Shown: positions 24,499 to 34,313, counted from the first letter of the stretch. The stretch: 64,000 nt of DNA from Sideroxydans sp. (GCA_028710605.1 JAQTTU010000003.1:248001-312000); one strand, 5' to 3'. The notes: generated by a model not told the origin, from the sequence alone. Made by a program: numbers and translations.

Positions 24499-25002
24499 TC
24501 AGCGTTTTTTCCAGCCAACCAGCAACGCAAATATCCCCAGCATCACATACGAGACCAGCGACCACTCGGGGATGCCCAGACTCAGGAACGTCCAACCTTT
24601 GGCCGCGCATTCGCCCGAGCCGTGCATCACCTCTTTCCACACGTCGGCCATCGGGAAATTTTCCAGCATGTAGTCCAGCCCGGGGCCGCAGGCGGGCACT
24701 TGATCTTTGGGCAGGTGTTGCAGCCAGATATGGCGCGAGGCCACGCCGACTCCGCTCAATGCGACCAGCGCGATCAATACCGAATAAATTTTCGCGCCTA
24801 TCGGTTTGGCGTTATGCAATGCAGCGATGAAAAACAACACGCCGATGGCGATGAAAATCACGCGCTGTACCATGCACAGCGGGCAGGGTTCTTCGTGCAG
24901 CATGTATTGCAGATAGAGCGCCGCAGCGAACATTGCGCCTACGGTGAGCGCGCCAAGCAGGAACAGCCAACGCCGGGAAATGCTTTGCCATATTTTCAAC
25001 AT
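24499..25002 (-). CDS. dsbB: Disulfide bond formation protein B
   Basis: 167 residues from ATG 25002 (GAGGA upstream). Four membrane helices; first redox pair CPLC after LHEEP, second pair in QVPACGPG and GSGECAAKG, all four cysteines of DsbB. It reoxidises DsbA and passes electrons to quinone. It may support the disulfide-rich secreted proteins in this window, such as the RNase. The track start eight codons upstream is less likely. Confidence 0.93.
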   Translation of the reverse strand: MLKIWQSISRRWLFLLGALTVGAMFAAALYLQYMLHEEPCPLCMVQRVIFIAIGVLFFIAALHNAKPIGAKIYSVLIALVALSGVGVASRHIWLQHLPKDQVPACGPGLDYMLENFPMADVWKEVMHGSGECAAKGWTFLSLGIPEWSLVSYVMLGIFALLVGWKKR

Positions 25003-25030
25003 ACCATCCTCGTCCAGTCGCAACACTTGA

Positions 25031-25150
25031 ATTTACCCCCTTCTCCCGCAGGCGGGAGAAGGGCTGGGGATGAGGGTCTGTGCGCTGCAACAAAATTATG
25101 TGTTACTCAACGACCCTCCCCCTAACCCTCTCCCGCCTGCGGGAGAGGAA
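25031..25150. repeat. CTCTCCCGC...GCGGGAGAG repeats, two opposed copies
   Basis: CCCTTCTCCCGCAGGCGGGAGAAGGG and, facing it, CTAACCCTCTCCCGCCTGCG with GGGAGAGG. A very common bacterial intergenic dyad family; other copies at 25393, 35317 (inside mutS), 42004, 43030 and 63678. Confidence 0.8.
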
Positions 25151-25152
25151 AC

Positions 25153-25347
25153 TTATTCCGCCTCGTCTATCCACGTGGCCTGAATCGCTTCCAGCACTTT
25201 TTCGCCGCCGTGGCTGTGGTCGTCGTCGAACCCCTCAAGATCAACCACGTGGTTATGCAAATCGACGAAGCGGATGGTCTTTGGGTCAACGTCGGGATAT
25301 TTTTCTGCCAGCGCAATCGCGATGTCGCGCACGTCTTTCCATTTCAT
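25153..25347 (-). CDS. iscX: Fe-S cluster assembly protein IscX
   Basis: 64 residues from ATG 25347, the family length; the longer track frame translates repeat sequence. Sequence MKWKDVRDIAIALAEKYPDV and FVDLHNHVVDLEGF is typical IscX/YfhJ. It binds IscS and adjusts cluster assembly rate with iron. It is the last gene of the isc operon, separated from fdx by a repeat. Confidence 0.93.
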   Translation of the reverse strand: MKWKDVRDIAIALAEKYPDVDPKTIRFVDLHNHVVDLEGFDDDHSHGGEKVLEAIQATWIDEAE

Positions 25348-25392
25348 TTTGAATGTCCTTCCAAAATTGTGATCCACGTAGTGACCAACTGT

Positions 25393-25437
25393 ACCCCTCG
25401 CCCACCGGGAGAGGGGGAACGGGGGTGAGGGAAAGGA
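25393..25437. repeat. CTCTCCC-type repeat between fdx and iscX
   Basis: CCCTCGCCCACCGGGAGAGG and GGGGGTGAGGG arms; same class as 25031-25150. Confidence 0.7.
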
Positions 25438-25453
25438 ACATGGCGCAGACGTT

Positions 25454-25810
25454 TCATTTTTTGTGCTGGCCTGCGCCATGTTCCTTCGCCATGTTGATGG
25501 TGTACTTGGGAATCTCGATCACCAGTTCCTGCGTGCCGACGATGGTCTGACAACTCAGGCGCGATCTGGATTCCAGCCCCCATGCTTTGTCCAGCATATC
25601 CTCTTCGAGTTCCGTGGCTTCTTCAAGGCTATCGAAACCTTCGCGCACGATGACGTGGCAGGTGGTGCAGGCGCAGGATTTTTCGCAGGCGTGTTCGATC
25701 TCTATGTCGTTCGCCAGCAATGCATCGCAAAGCGAAGTGCCTGGCTCGGCCTCGAACAGCGCACCCTTGGGACACAGTTCTTCGTGCGGCAGGACAATGA
25801 TTTGCGTCAT
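25454..25810 (-). CDS. fdx: ISC-type [2Fe-2S] ferredoxin
   Basis: 118 residues. Cluster ligands are the cysteines of HACEKSCACTTCH (C-x5-C-x2-C) and SRLSCQT. It supplies electrons for cluster assembly on IscU. It lies four bases after hscA on the same strand, in the usual hscA-fdx-iscX order. The C-terminus is a little longer than in E. coli Fdx (KEHGAGQHKK). Confidence 0.95.
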   Translation of the reverse strand: MTQIIVLPHEELCPKGALFEAEPGTSLCDALLANDIEIEHACEKSCACTTCHVIVREGFDSLEEATELEEDMLDKAWGLESRSRLSCQTIVGTQELVIEIPKYTINMAKEHGAGQHKK

Positions 25811-25814
25811 CGCA

Positions 25815-27680
25815 TCACTCCAATTCGGACAGTTTGTGTCCGGCCAATGCGCTCTTCACGCTTTGATCCATGCGGCGTTGCGCGAACTCGGTGGTGGCTG
25901 AATTCAATGCCTCAACCGCGCGTTTGATCGCCTGATGATCGCTGCCGGTTATCACTTCGCGTAGCGCATCCATGCTGCTGCGGATGCGCGCTTGCGTTGC
26001 GGCATCCAGCAACGCATCGCCGTCCTGTTGCAAGGCATTCTCCACCGCTTCCAGCAATTGCGCGGCCTCGGTCTGCTGTTCGCGCAATGCGCGCGCCAGC
26101 ATGTCATCGCGCGCGTGTTGCGTGGACTCTTGCAGCACGCGGGTGATTTCATCGTCGCTCAAACCGTAGGAAGGTTTGACCACGATGTGCGACTCCGTGC
26201 CGCTGGCCATCTCGCGCGCGGAAACGCTGAGCAGGCCGTCGGCATCGACTTGAAATGTGACGCGGATGCGTGCCGAACCGGCCACCATGGGCGGGATGCC
26301 GCGCAGCTCGAACTTGGCCAGCGAACGGCAGTCGCTCACCAGCTCGCGCTCGCCCTGCACCACGTGGATGCTCATCGCGGTCTGCCCGTCTTTGTAGGTG
26401 GTGAATTCCTGCGCGCGGGCGCTGGGGATGGTGCTGTTGCGCGGGATGACTTTCTCCACCAGACCGCCCATGGTTTCCAAGCCCAGCGACAGCGGAATCA
26501 CATCCAGCAGCAACCAGTCGTCGCTGCTGCGGTTGCCCGCCAGCACGTTGGCCTGAATCGCCGCGCCCAAGGCCACCACTTTGTCGGGGTCGAGATTGTT
26601 CAGCGGAGTCTGTTCAAACAACTCGCCCACCGCATGTTGCACCTGCGGCATGCGCGTGGAGCCGCCGACCATCACCACGCCTTTGATGTCCTGCACGGTG
26701 AGCTTGGCATCGCGCAACGCGCGGCGCGTGGCCTGCAAAGTGCGCGTCACCAGGTTCTGCGTCATCGCGTAAAACTCTTCGCGGCTGAGCGACAGATCAA
26801 CCAGTTCGCCGCTGCCCAGCACCGCTGTGATCTGCGTCTGCATATAGTCGGTGAGCTGCTCTTTGGCGGTGCGCGCATGGGTCAGCAGCAGGCGCGTGTC
26901 ATGCGCGCTCAAGGCAGATAATCCGGCCTTCTCCAGCACGCCGCAATAAATGCGATGGTCGAAATCGTCGCCGCCCAGCGCCGAATCGCCGTTGGTGGCG
27001 AGCACTTCAAACACGCCTTTGGACAGGCGCAAAATCGAAATATCGAACGTGCCGCCGCCCAGGTCATACACCGCGTAAACGCCTTCGGCGGCGTTGTCCA
27101 GACCGTAAGCAATCGCCGCTGCGGTGGGTTCGTTGAGAAGCCTCAGAACATTGATTCCCGCCAATTTGGCCGCGTCTTTGGTGGCCTGACGTTGAGCATC
27201 GTCAAAGTAAGCGGGCACGGTGATGACCGCACCGACCAGTTCGCCGCCCAGTGAAAGTTCGGCGCGTTCGCGCAACACTTTGAGAATATCGGCGGAAACT
27301 TCCACCGGGCTTTTCACACCCGCCGCCGTGCGCAATTGCAGCATGCCCGGCGCATCGACAAAACGGTACGGCAGATTGCCAACTTCGCCCACATCTTTCA
27401 GTCCGCGCCCCATGAAGCGCTTCACCGAAACGATGGTGTTGTGCGGGTCTTCGCTCTGCATGAGTTGTGCCGCATGGCCAACATGCACACTGCCGTCCGC
27501 GCAATAACGCACTACCGAAGGCAAAATGGCGCAGCCGTGAATGTCGTTCAATACCGTGCTGATGCCGTTGCGTACCGTCGCCACGAGGGAATTGGTGGTG
27601 CCGAGGTCGATGCCGACGGCCAGCCGATGCTGGTGCGGTGCGGCGCTGAGGCCGGGTTCTGCGATTTGGAGTAGAGCCAT
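25815..27680 (-). CDS. hscA: Fe-S chaperone HscA (DnaK family)
   Basis: 621 residues, the HscA length. Hsp70 ATPase motifs: [50 protein letters not shown] and [13 protein letters not shown]. With HscB it remodels IscU to release clusters. It is separated from hscB by a parDE module and a palindromic repeat, which is not the normal arrangement, so it may depend on read-through or its own promoter. Confidence 0.96.
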   Translation of the reverse strand: MALLQIAEPGLSAAPHQHRLAVGIDLGTTNSLVATVRNGISTVLNDIHGCAILPSVVRYCADGSVHVGHAAQLMQSEDPHNTIVSVKRFMGRGLKDVGEVGNLPYRFVDAPGMLQLRTAAGVKSPVEVSADILKVLRERAELSLGGELVGAVITVPAYFDDAQRQATKDAAKLAGINVLRLLNEPTAAAIAYGLDNAAEGVYAVYDLGGGTFDISILRLSKGVFEVLATNGDSALGGDDFDHRIYCGVLEKAGLSALSAHDTRLLLTHARTAKEQLTDYMQTQITAVLGSGELVDLSLSREEFYAMTQNLVTRTLQATRRALRDAKLTVQDIKGVVMVGGSTRMPQVQHAVGELFEQTPLNNLDPDKVVALGAAIQANVLAGNRSSDDWLLLDVIPLSLGLETMGGLVEKVIPRNSTIPSARAQEFTTYKDGQTAMSIHVVQGERELVSDCRSLAKFELRGIPPMVAGSARIRVTFQVDADGLLSVSAREMASGTESHIVVKPSYGLSDDEITRVLQESTQHARDDMLARALREQQTEAAQLLEAVENALQQDGDALLDAATQARIRSSMDALREVITGSDHQAIKRAVEALNSATTEFAQRRMDQSVKSALAGHKLSELE

Positions 27681-27724
27681 TTTTATGTTGTTTGGTAGGG
27701 TGGGCTGTGCCCACGCGTTAAACT

Positions 27725-28048
27725 TCAGTTCTCGACCTGCCGGTCGAATAACAAATCATTTTCGTAATCCTGTCCGCCGTAGAAAATGCCGATAACGGAT
27801 ACCAATTTGTCATCCACAGCGTAGGCAATCACAGTGCGTTTTTTGTAATGGGTAATGCGCACGCCGGGTCGGATGTCATCGCGGCAAACTCCCCGGTTCG
27901 GAAATGTCTGCAAACCTTCGCAAAAGGAGATGATGTTATTGGCATAACGTTCGGCGATCTCCGGCGTTATTGCAACCGCGATATATCCATAGAGTGCCGC
28001 GAGTTGATCCTGCGCTTCCGGCGAAAAAATGACGGTGTATTGCTTCAC
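27725..28048 (-). CDS. parE: ParE/RelE-family toxin
   Basis: 107 residues. ParE pattern: [21 protein letters not shown] at the start, [20 protein letters not shown] in the middle and [16 protein letters not shown] at the end. ParE toxins inhibit DNA gyrase. Its ATG overlaps the parD stop by four bases. The pair sits between hscB and hscA within the isc operon. Confidence 0.9.
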   Translation of the reverse strand: MKQYTVIFSPEAQDQLAALYGYIAVAITPEIAERYANNIISFCEGLQTFPNRGVCRDDIRPGVRITHYKKRTVIAYAVDDKLVSVIGIFYGGQDYENDLLFDRQVEN

Positions 28049-28323
28049 GCTTTGGCGCTGGCCTTTTTGTGTGCCGCCGCGAGTGTCGCCCGCAGTTTCT
28101 CGACCATCACAGCTCGCGTCGGATCGGCTTTCAGTGCGTCATAAGCCGGCCTTACTTCTTGCAACAACCAATTCTCCATCGCGTGATCGCGCGCCATCAA
28201 AACGCGCAGCCCATCGCGGATGACTTCACTTTCGGTGGCGTATTCGCCTGTCGCAACTTTGGTTTTGACGATTTCCGCCATCTCGTTGGGCAAGGTGATA
28301 CTGAATTGCTGGGTTGTGCGCAT
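28045..28323 (-). CDS. parD: ParD-family antitoxin
   Basis: 92 residues. N-terminal ribbon-helix-helix QFSITLPNEMAEIVKTKV, then the ParD helix YATESEVIRDGLRVL and a toxin-binding tail. It represses its own operon through the palindrome at 28346-28358. AAAGG precedes the start. The module is self-contained, with its own promoter. Confidence 0.92.
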   Translation of the reverse strand: MRTTQQFSITLPNEMAEIVKTKVATGEYATESEVIRDGLRVLMARDHAMENWLLQEVRPAYDALKADPTRAVMVEKLRATLAAAHKKASAKA

Positions 28324-28345
28324 GATTAAGCCTTTTGCAAATAGC

Positions 28346-28382
28346 AGGATTAAATCCTATTCTCTTGAAAATAACGCGTCAA
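28346..28382 (-). promoter_or_regulatory. parDE promoter with operator palindrome
   Basis: On the minus strand TTGACG, a 17-bp spacer and TAGGAT. The perfect 13-bp palindrome AGGATTTAATCCT overlaps the -10 box, the expected place for ParD autorepression. Confidence 0.7.
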
Positions 28383-28418
28383 CAAACCATTCTTGTTTAA
28401 TCCGGATTGTTCATCTGT

Positions 28419-28493
28419 TGTAGGAGCGAGCTTGCTCGCGAAAGCGCTTCGCGAGCAAGCTCGCTCCTACAGTGAAAATGCGGCTAATGGATG
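28419..28493. repeat. TGTAGGAGCGAGC palindrome with CTAATGGAT flank
   Basis: A 53-bp near-perfect palindrome (TGTAGGAGCGAGCTTGCTCG and mirror) followed by GTGAAAATGCGGCTAATGGA. The same palindrome and flank occur at 7947-8018. It lies between hscB and parD. Confidence 0.85.
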
Positions 28494-28501
28494 ATCTGGT
28501 C

Positions 28502-29041
28502 TTAATCAATTTCGTTAAAAGCAGAATCTATTTCTTCCGCCAATTTCTCAAGAAATTTGAGCTTGCGCACTATACCGGAAGCGGCGGGGTAATCGTGCGT
28601 GTCATCCAGATCGACGGCGAGTTGCTGCTGCAACGTTTTCATTTCTTTTTGCATGCGCCTTTCCATTTCTTCCAGCACATTGATGTCTTTCGCCTGCTTG
28701 CCTTCTTCCAGCGCCTCGCGCCATTCCATCTGCTGCATGAGAAAGTCGATAGGCATGGAGGTGTTGCTGTCCTCCTGCGTATCCACGTCATGCAGCGTGA
28801 GCAGATAACGCGCGCGGCTCAGCGGGTTGCGCAGCGTTTGATAGCCCTCGTTGACGCGCGTCGCCCATTGCATGGACTGGCGGCGCTCGGCTTCGGAGAG
28901 ATGGGAAAATTTATCGGGATGGACTTGCGCTTGCAGCGCGCGGTAATTCTGCTCAAGCAGCGTGGTGTCGATTTGAAAACGGGCGGGCAGCGAGAGCAGA
29001 GAAAAAAAATTCTGCTGAAGATCAAAGTTGAGGGGTTGCAT
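28502..29041 (-). CDS. hscB: Fe-S co-chaperone HscB
   Basis: 179 residues from ATG 29041; the track's TTG start is rejected. N-terminal J domain NFFSLLSLPARFQID with the HPD motif in VHPDKFSHLSEAERRQS, and a C-terminal three-helix IscU-binding domain. It delivers IscU to HscA. It follows iscA across a CACGGATG inverted repeat. Confidence 0.94.
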   Translation of the reverse strand: MQPLNFDLQQNFFSLLSLPARFQIDTTLLEQNYRALQAQVHPDKFSHLSEAERRQSMQWATRVNEGYQTLRNPLSRARYLLTLHDVDTQEDSNTSMPIDFLMQQMEWREALEEGKQAKDINVLEEMERRMQKEMKTLQQQLAVDLDDTHDYPAASGIVRKLKFLEKLAEEIDSAFNEID

Positions 29042-29074
29042 CAATAGGCTCTCATCAAAGGCCAAAACAATTTA

Positions 29075-29138
29075 GCCACGGATGAACACGGATTATCACG
29101 GATGTCTTATCAGTGGTCATCTGTGTTCATCCGTGGCT
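29075..29138. repeat. CACGGATG-family inverted repeat
   Basis: GCCACGGATGAACACGGATT mirrored by CATCTGTGTTCATCCGTGGC, between iscA and hscB. Confidence 0.8.
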
Positions 29139-29147
29139 AATGTTTTT

Positions 29148-29471
29148 TTATACTTTGAAACTCTCGCCGCAGCCGCAGGAATCTTTCACGTTCGGATTAT
29201 TGAACTTGAAGCCTTCGTTCAATCCTTCGCGCGCGTAATCCAGTTCCATGCCGTTGATGTAGGGCAGACTTTGCTGGTCAACCAGTACGGTCACGCCGTG
29301 GCTTTCAAATTGCAAGTCTTCGCTGTCCACCGCATCGGCGAATTCCAGTTTATACGCCATGCCGGAGCAGCCGCTGGTGCGCACACCGACGCGCAGACCC
29401 ACGCCTTTGCCGCGCTTGGTCAAAAAATTCCGCACATGTTTCGCCGCATTTTCAGTCAATGTGATCGACAC
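29148..29471 (-). CDS. iscA: Iron-sulfur cluster assembly protein IscA
   Basis: 107 residues, A-type carrier. Three conserved cysteines: [10 protein letters not shown] and the C-terminal DSCGCGESF. It receives or delivers clusters or iron. It lies nine bases after iscU. Confidence 0.96.
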   Translation of the reverse strand: MSITLTENAAKHVRNFLTKRGKGVGLRVGVRTSGCSGMAYKLEFADAVDSEDLQFESHGVTVLVDQQSLPYINGMELDYAREGLNEGFKFNNPNVKDSCGCGESFKV

Positions 29472-29480
29472 GTCTCTCTC

Positions 29481-29897
29481 CTATTTATTTCCGGTGCAGG
29501 CGGCGGTTTCCACCATCGCCCCGCTCTTCGCCTTGTAATCCGCCACTGCCGCCTTGATCGCATCTTCCGCCAGAATGGAGCAGTGAATCTTCACTGGCGG
29601 CAAGGCCAGCTCTTCGGCGATCTGCGTATTCTTGATAGCCAGTGCCTGATCCACCGTCTTGCCCTTGACCCATTCGGTCACCAGGGAACTAGAGGCAATC
29701 GCCGAACCGCAGCCGTAAGTCTTGAACTTGGCATCTTCGATGATGCCGTCCTTGCCCACCTTGATCTGCAACTTCATCACATCGCCGCAAGCCGGTGCAC
29801 CGACCATGCCCGTGCCGACAAAGGCATCGTCCTTGTTCATCGACCCGACGTTGCGCGGATTCTCGTAGTGATCCAAAACTTTTTCGCTGTATGCCAT
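29481..29897 (-). CDS. iscU: Iron-sulfur cluster scaffold IscU
   Basis: 138 residues. Scaffold ligands: Cys in GAPACGDVMKL, Cys in KTYGCGSAIASSS and Cys in PPVKIHCSILAEDAI, the last preceded by the LPPVK HscA-binding motif. It follows iscS across a 109-bp inverted repeat that could shape the mRNA. Confidence 0.97.
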   Translation of the reverse strand: MAYSEKVLDHYENPRNVGSMNKDDAFVGTGMVGAPACGDVMKLQIKVGKDGIIEDAKFKTYGCGSAIASSSLVTEWVKGKTVDQALAIKNTQIAEELALPPVKIHCSILAEDAIKAAVADYKAKSGAMVETAACTGNK

Positions 29898-29917
29898 TAC
29901 TTTCTCCTCAAAACTTG

Positions 29918-30026
29918 CTGAGAGTCGCGCATAGCCCGGCTGGCAAGGCGGAGGGCTGCGCCGTTTACATCAGTGGTAAACAAGCTGCCCGACAACGCCG
30001 CCAGCCGGGCTATGCGCGACTCTCAG
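29918..30026 (-). promoter_or_regulatory. 27-bp perfect inverted repeat between iscS and iscU
   Basis: CTGAGAGTCGCGCATAGCCC... and its exact complement 55 bp away form a 27-bp perfect stem; the centre holds a second hairpin GTTTAC ... GTAAAC. The iscS stop TGA lies in the outer arm. In the transcript this would be a very stable structure just before the iscU ribosome binding site. Confidence 0.8.
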
Positions 30027-31237
30027 TGTGCCGCCCACTGCACAGTATTCATATCAATGCCTTCCTTGTACATATCCCATAAGGGGGATAGCTCGCGGAG
30101 TTTGGCAATCTTTTCGTGCAACAGCTGCACGGCGTAATCAATTTCTTCGACCGTGGTGAAACGTCCGATCGTGAAGCGGATCGAGCTGTGCGCCAGCTCG
30201 TCGTTGCGACCCAGCGCGCGCAGCACATAAGACGGTTCCAGGCTGGCGGAGGTGCAGGCCGAGCCGCTGGACACCGCGATGTCTTTCACCGCCATGATCA
30301 GCGATTCGCCTTCGACGAAGTTGAAGCTCACGTTCAAATTGTGCGGCACGCGATGCTCCATGTCGCCGTTGAGATACACCTCTTCCATGCTGGACAACCC
30401 GGCCCACAGGCGATCGCGCAAGGCGCGGATGCGCTCGTTCTCGACGGCCATTTCTTCTTTGGCGATGCGGAACGCTTCACCCATGCCGACGATCTGGTGC
30501 GTGGCCAATGTGCCGGAACGGAAGCCGCGCTCGTGACCGCCGCCGTGCATCTGCGCTTCCAGACGCACACGCGGTTTGCGCCGCACGTACAGCGCGCCTA
30601 TGCCTTTAGGGCCGTAGGTTTTGTGCGCGGAAAAACTCATCAGATCGACTTTGAGTTTTTGCAAATCAATGTCCACTTTGCCGGTAGCCTGCGCCGCATC
30701 AACATGGAACAAGATACCTTTGGCGCGGCAGATTTCGCCGATGGTGGCGATGTCCTGGATCACGCCGATCTCATTGTTCACCAGCATCACCGAGACGAGG
30801 GTGGTGTCTGGGCGCAACGCGGCTTTGAGCTTTTCCAGATCGATCAAACCGTTCGGCTCGGGATCAAGATAAGTCGCGGCAAATCCCTGCCGCTCCAGTT
30901 CGCGCACCGTGTCGAGAATGGCTTTGTGTTCGGTTTGCACGGTGATGATGTGCTTGCCTTTGTCGGCGTAAAAATGCGCCGCGCCCTTCAACGCCAGATT
31001 GTTGGATTCGGTCGCGCCGGATGTCCACACGATCTCTTTCGGGTCGGCATTGACCAAGGCGGCAACCTGTTCGCGTGCACGCTCAACCGCTTCATCCGCG
31101 ACCCAGCCGAAAGAATGCGAACGCGAAGCCGGGTTGCCGAATTTTTCGGTGAGATAGGGAATCATCTCGGCGGCCACGCGCGGATCAACCGGAGTGGTCG
31201 CCGAGTAATCCAGATAGATGGGAAGTTGCAGTGCCAT
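30023..31237 (-). CDS. iscS: Cysteine desulfurase IscS
   Basis: 404 residues. PLP lysine in [20 protein letters not shown], catalytic Cys loop [21 protein letters not shown], start [15 protein letters not shown]. It moves sulfur from cysteine to IscU and to thiolation enzymes such as MnmA, also encoded in this window. It follows iscR closely. The C-terminal codons enter the inverted repeat. Confidence 0.97.
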   Translation of the reverse strand: MALQLPIYLDYSATTPVDPRVAAEMIPYLTEKFGNPASRSHSFGWVADEAVERAREQVAALVNADPKEIVWTSGATESNNLALKGAAHFYADKGKHIITVQTEHKAILDTVRELERQGFAATYLDPEPNGLIDLEKLKAALRPDTTLVSVMLVNNEIGVIQDIATIGEICRAKGILFHVDAAQATGKVDIDLQKLKVDLMSFSAHKTYGPKGIGALYVRRKPRVRLEAQMHGGGHERGFRSGTLATHQIVGMGEAFRIAKEEMAVENERIRALRDRLWAGLSSMEEVYLNGDMEHRVPHNLNVSFNFVEGESLIMAVKDIAVSSGSACTSASLEPSYVLRALGRNDELAHSSIRFTIGRFTTVEEIDYAVQLLHEKIAKLRELSPLWDMYKEGIDMNTVQWAAH

Positions 31238-31252
31238 GAAAACTCCCGCGAA

Positions 31253-31720
31253 TCAGACTGTGGCCGGTTGCGCGGAAATTTTCATTTCCTTCGCTGCTGC
31301 CGGATTGGCCTCTTCCTTGCACTGGCCATCCACCAACTGCTGCAAATTGATCTTGCCCAGATACTCGTGGATCGTCTCGTTGAGGCCGTACCACAGCTGG
31401 TGCGTCATGCAGGGTTTGCCGTCCTGACAATCACCTTTGGCGCTGCAATTGGTGACATCCAGCGGCTCGTCCACCGCGACGATGATATCGACCACGGTGA
31501 TCTTGCTGGCCGGACGTGCCAAGCAATAGCCGCCGCCGGGACCGCGCACACTGGCCACCACATTGCTGCGGCGCAATTTGCCGAACAGCTGCTCCAGATA
31601 CGACAAGGAAATTTTTTGACGCTCGCTGATACCCGCCAATGTCACCGGCCCGTTGCCGCTACGAATTGCCAGATCAACCATCGCCGTTACTGCAAACCGC
31701 CCTTTTGTTGTAAGCCTCAT
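31253..31720 (-). CDS. iscR: Rrf2-family Fe-S regulator IscR
   Basis: 155 residues. N-terminal winged helix MRLTTKGRFAVTAMVDLA, with the three [2Fe-2S] cysteines in TNCSAKGDCQDGKPCMTHQLW. Holo-IscR represses the isc operon; the apo form controls other targets. It is the first gene after trmJ and cysE and is likely autoregulated from the dyad at 31769-31794. Confidence 0.96.
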   Translation of the reverse strand: MRLTTKGRFAVTAMVDLAIRSGNGPVTLAGISERQKISLSYLEQLFGKLRRSNVVASVRGPGGGYCLARPASKITVVDIIVAVDEPLDVTNCSAKGDCQDGKPCMTHQLWYGLNETIHEYLGKINLQQLVDGQCKEEANPAAAKEMKISAQPATV

Positions 31721-31768
31721 ATCAATTTCTCCAAGTTAATTCAGACTCGCGCGTGAACCGCGCTTCCA

Positions 31769-31794
31769 TATTCCTACTACCGCTAGGGGGAATA
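31769..31794 (-). promoter_or_regulatory. Candidate IscR operator upstream of iscR
   Basis: TATTCC-N14-GGAATA with partial inner symmetry (CTA ... TAG), about 50 bp upstream of iscR. Position and dyad fit an IscR type 1 site, but the match to the E. coli consensus is imperfect. Confidence 0.45.
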
Positions 31795-31812
31795 ATAGAA
31801 TACCTGATTCTT

Positions 31813-32544
31813 TTAATCAACAATCTTATTCAAGTGATTGGGATCGAACTTGTCGGCGGTGGCGCGTTCCTCTTCCACCGGCACGCCCATCTTCTCCAGT
31901 TGTTGCAGGATAAAGTCGATGCGCTGATCGACGGTCACGCTGTGCCCCAACAGGCCGTGAATGGCTTTGGAGAGCGGATCATTCTGGTCGTTGCCGATGC
32001 CGTAAGCGTTGAACACGGGCGCAGCTTTTTTCTCTTCATCGAGAATGCGCGCAGGAATGCCCGCTGCCGTTGCGCCTGCCGGAACATCTTTCACCACCAC
32101 CGCGTTGGAACCGATCTTCGCGCCGTCGCCGATATGGATAGGCCCCAGAATTTTTGCACCCGCGCCTATCACCACGCCGTTGCCCAAAGTCGGATGGCGC
32201 TTGCCCTCTTTCCACGACGTACCGCCCAGCGTCACGCCGTGATACATGGTCACGTCGTCGCCGATCTCGGCAGTTTCGCCGATCACCACGCCCATGCCGT
32301 GATCGATGAAAAATCGTTTACCGATGGTCGCGCCCGGATGGATTTCGATGCCGGTCAACCAGCGCGCGAAATGCGAAGTGAAACGCGCCAGCCATTTCAG
32401 GTTAGCATGCCACAGCGTATTGGACAGGCGATGAAAAATGCGCGCGTGCAAACCGGGGTAGCAGGTCAGCACCTCGAACGTGGTGCGCGCGGCCGGATCG
32501 CGCTTGAACACACTGGCAATATCTTCGCGGATATTCTTAAACAT
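31813..32544 (-). CDS. cysE: Serine O-acetyltransferase
   Basis: 243 residues. Left-handed beta-helix hexapeptide region ([24 protein letters not shown] ... [20 protein letters not shown]) of CysE type. It makes O-acetylserine for cysteine synthesis, the sulfur source for IscS. The trmJ-cysE-iscR order is common in beta- and gammaproteobacteria. It overlaps trmJ by eight bases. Confidence 0.95.
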   Translation of the reverse strand: MFKNIREDIASVFKRDPAARTTFEVLTCYPGLHARIFHRLSNTLWHANLKWLARFTSHFARWLTGIEIHPGATIGKRFFIDHGMGVVIGETAEIGDDVTMYHGVTLGGTSWKEGKRHPTLGNGVVIGAGAKILGPIHIGDGAKIGSNAVVVKDVPAGATAAGIPARILDEEKKAAPVFNAYGIGNDQNDPLSKAIHGLLGHSVTVDQRIDFILQQLEKMGVPVEEERATADKFDPNHLNKIVD

Positions 32545-33286
32545 TGGGATGCTCTTCCTGATAGCGTTTTTTCAGGCGCGCATTGTACTCGGTTGCCACG
32601 GTCAGGATACCGCGCAGGATGTTGATTTCCTCATCTTCCAGCCGCGTGCGCGAATACAAACGGCGCAGGCGCTGCATCAACCGCGCCGGATTCTGCGTGG
32701 TAAAAAAGCCGATCTCGAACAGCGTCTTTTCCAGATGCGCGTACAGCCCTTCCACCCGCTCGTGCGTGGCGGGCTGAATCTCCGGCACGGTGCGTGTGAA
32801 TGAAGCCGCCGCCACACTCAACTCATAAGCGATCACCTGCACCGAGGCCGCGATGTTGAGCGAAGAGAAATCGGGATGCGACGGAATGTTCACACCCAAC
32901 TGCGCCTTACCCATTTCCTCGTTGGTCAAGCCGGACATTTCAGTGCCGAACAACAAGGCCACCGGCTGTGTAGCCGCCTGCTGCAACACCTCCGGCATCG
33001 CCTCGCGCGGCGTTTTCACCGCGATGGAAATATCGCGCAAGCGCGCCGTCATCGCCACCGTGAACACCACATCGCGCAACGCTTCGTCGATGGAGCCGCA
33101 CACCACCGCGTTGGACAATACGTCATCCGCCCCCGCCGCCATCGCCGTGGCTTGCGGGTCGGGGAAATGGCGCGGATTGATGAGATACAGATGGCGCAAA
33201 CCCATCGTCTTCATCGCCCGCGCCGCCGCGCCGATATTGCCGGGATGAGTGGTGTGGCTGAGGACGACGCGGATATTATTTAACAT
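32537..33286 (-). CDS. trmJ: tRNA (cytidine/uridine-2'-O-)-methyltransferase TrmJ
   Basis: 249 residues, SPOUT fold. Motifs: [24 protein letters not shown] (motif 1), [16 protein letters not shown] (motif 2) and [23 protein letters not shown] (motif 3). It methylates position 32 of tRNAs. First gene of the leftward trmJ-cysE-isc group. Confidence 0.95.
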   Translation of the reverse strand: MLNNIRVVLSHTTHPGNIGAAARAMKTMGLRHLYLINPRHFPDPQATAMAAGADDVLSNAVVCGSIDEALRDVVFTVAMTARLRDISIAVKTPREAMPEVLQQAATQPVALLFGTEMSGLTNEEMGKAQLGVNIPSHPDFSSLNIAASVQVIAYELSVAAASFTRTVPEIQPATHERVEGLYAHLEKTLFEIGFFTTQNPARLMQRLRRLYSRTRLEDEEINILRGILTVATEYNARLKKRYQEEHPNV

Positions 33287-33316
33287 TAAATGCTCAATTC
33301 AAAAACGAAACTTGTG

Positions 33317-33420
33317 CCCGCAGATTACACAGATTCACTCAGATTAAAAGCAAAACGCAAACCAAAGACACACCTTGGATTAAAGGTTTTAATCTGCGTC
33401 AATCTGCGTAATCTGCGGGA
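33317..33420. repeat. AATCTGCG-type inverted repeat
   Basis: CCCGCAGATTACACAGATTC mirrored by AATCTGCGTCAATCTGCGTAATCTGCGG, in the divergent trmJ/suhB gap. Analogous to the CACGGATG and CACAGAGG families in structure. Confidence 0.75.
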
Positions 33421-33507
33421 AAACGTATTTTTCAGGTTTATTCAAAGCGCAATACCAACTAAAATGCACGCCGGATTTCCCCAGCTCATTAAAAAGGTCG
33501 TACTGAT

Positions 33508-34305
33508 ATGCACCCCATGCTCAACATCGCGGTGAAGGCCGCGCGTCGCGCCGGCAATCTGATTCACCGTGCCGCCGACAATCTCGACCATCTCACCGTC
33601 ACCAAAAAATCCCACGCGGACTATGTCAGCGAAGTGGATCGCGCCGCCGAGCGCATCATCATCGAAGCCTTGCAGCAGGCCTATCCCAAGCACGCGATTC
33701 TAGCAGAAGAGAGCGGCGCTCAAGGCGAGTCGGAATATGTGTGGATCATTGATCCGCTGGATGGGACGACCAATTTCCTGCACGGCGTGCCGCAGTACGC
33801 CGTGTCCATCGGACTGCAACACAACGGCGTGATGACGCAGGCCGTCGTGTACGACCCGACCAGCAACGACCTGTTCACCGCCACGCGCGGCAGCGGCGCT
33901 TACCTCAACGACAAACGCCTGCGCGTGAGCAAGCGCAAGGAAATGGCCGACAGCCTGATCGGCACCGGTTTCCCCTACACCAAATTCGAAAACATGGAAG
34001 CCTATATGGCGATCTTCGGCGACCTGATGCAGAAAACCGCCGGACTGCGCCGCCCCGGCGCGGCCTCGCTCGATCTGGCATGGGTCGCCGCAGGCCGTTA
34101 CGATGGCTTCTTCGAGACCGGGCTCAAGCCGTGGGACATCGCCGCAGGCGCACTGCTGATCTCCGAAGCGGGCGGCATCGTGAGCGACCTCGCGGGCAAC
34201 CAGAACTTCATGACCAGCGGCCACGTGTGCGCGGGCAACCCGTTCATCCAGGAACAACTGCTGCAAGTCATCGCGCCGCATTTGACGGCGGAACTGAAGG
34301 GCTGA
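33508..34305 (+). CDS. suhB: Inositol-1-monophosphatase family protein SuhB
   Basis: 265 residues. Metal and phosphate motifs [22 protein letters not shown] and [19 protein letters not shown]. It dephosphorylates inositol phosphates in vitro and acts in rRNA antitermination in E. coli. The start ATG 33508 begins [16 protein letters not shown], as in the family. mutS starts nine bases downstream. Confidence 0.94.
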   Translation: MHPMLNIAVKAARRAGNLIHRAADNLDHLTVTKKSHADYVSEVDRAAERIIIEALQQAYPKHAILAEESGAQGESEYVWIIDPLDGTTNFLHGVPQYAVSIGLQHNGVMTQAVVYDPTSNDLFTATRGSGAYLNDKRLRVSKRKEMADSLIGTGFPYTKFENMEAYMAIFGDLMQKTAGLRRPGAASLDLAWVAAGRYDGFFETGLKPWDIAAGALLISEAGGIVSDLAGNQNFMTSGHVCAGNPFIQEQLLQVIAPHLTAELKG

Positions 34306-34313
34306 TAAACGGC

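Noticed and set aside
34080-34313. N-terminal extension of the MutS ORF
   Set aside because: Overlaps suhB in another frame and is unlike MutS; ATG 34314 follows the suhB stop.
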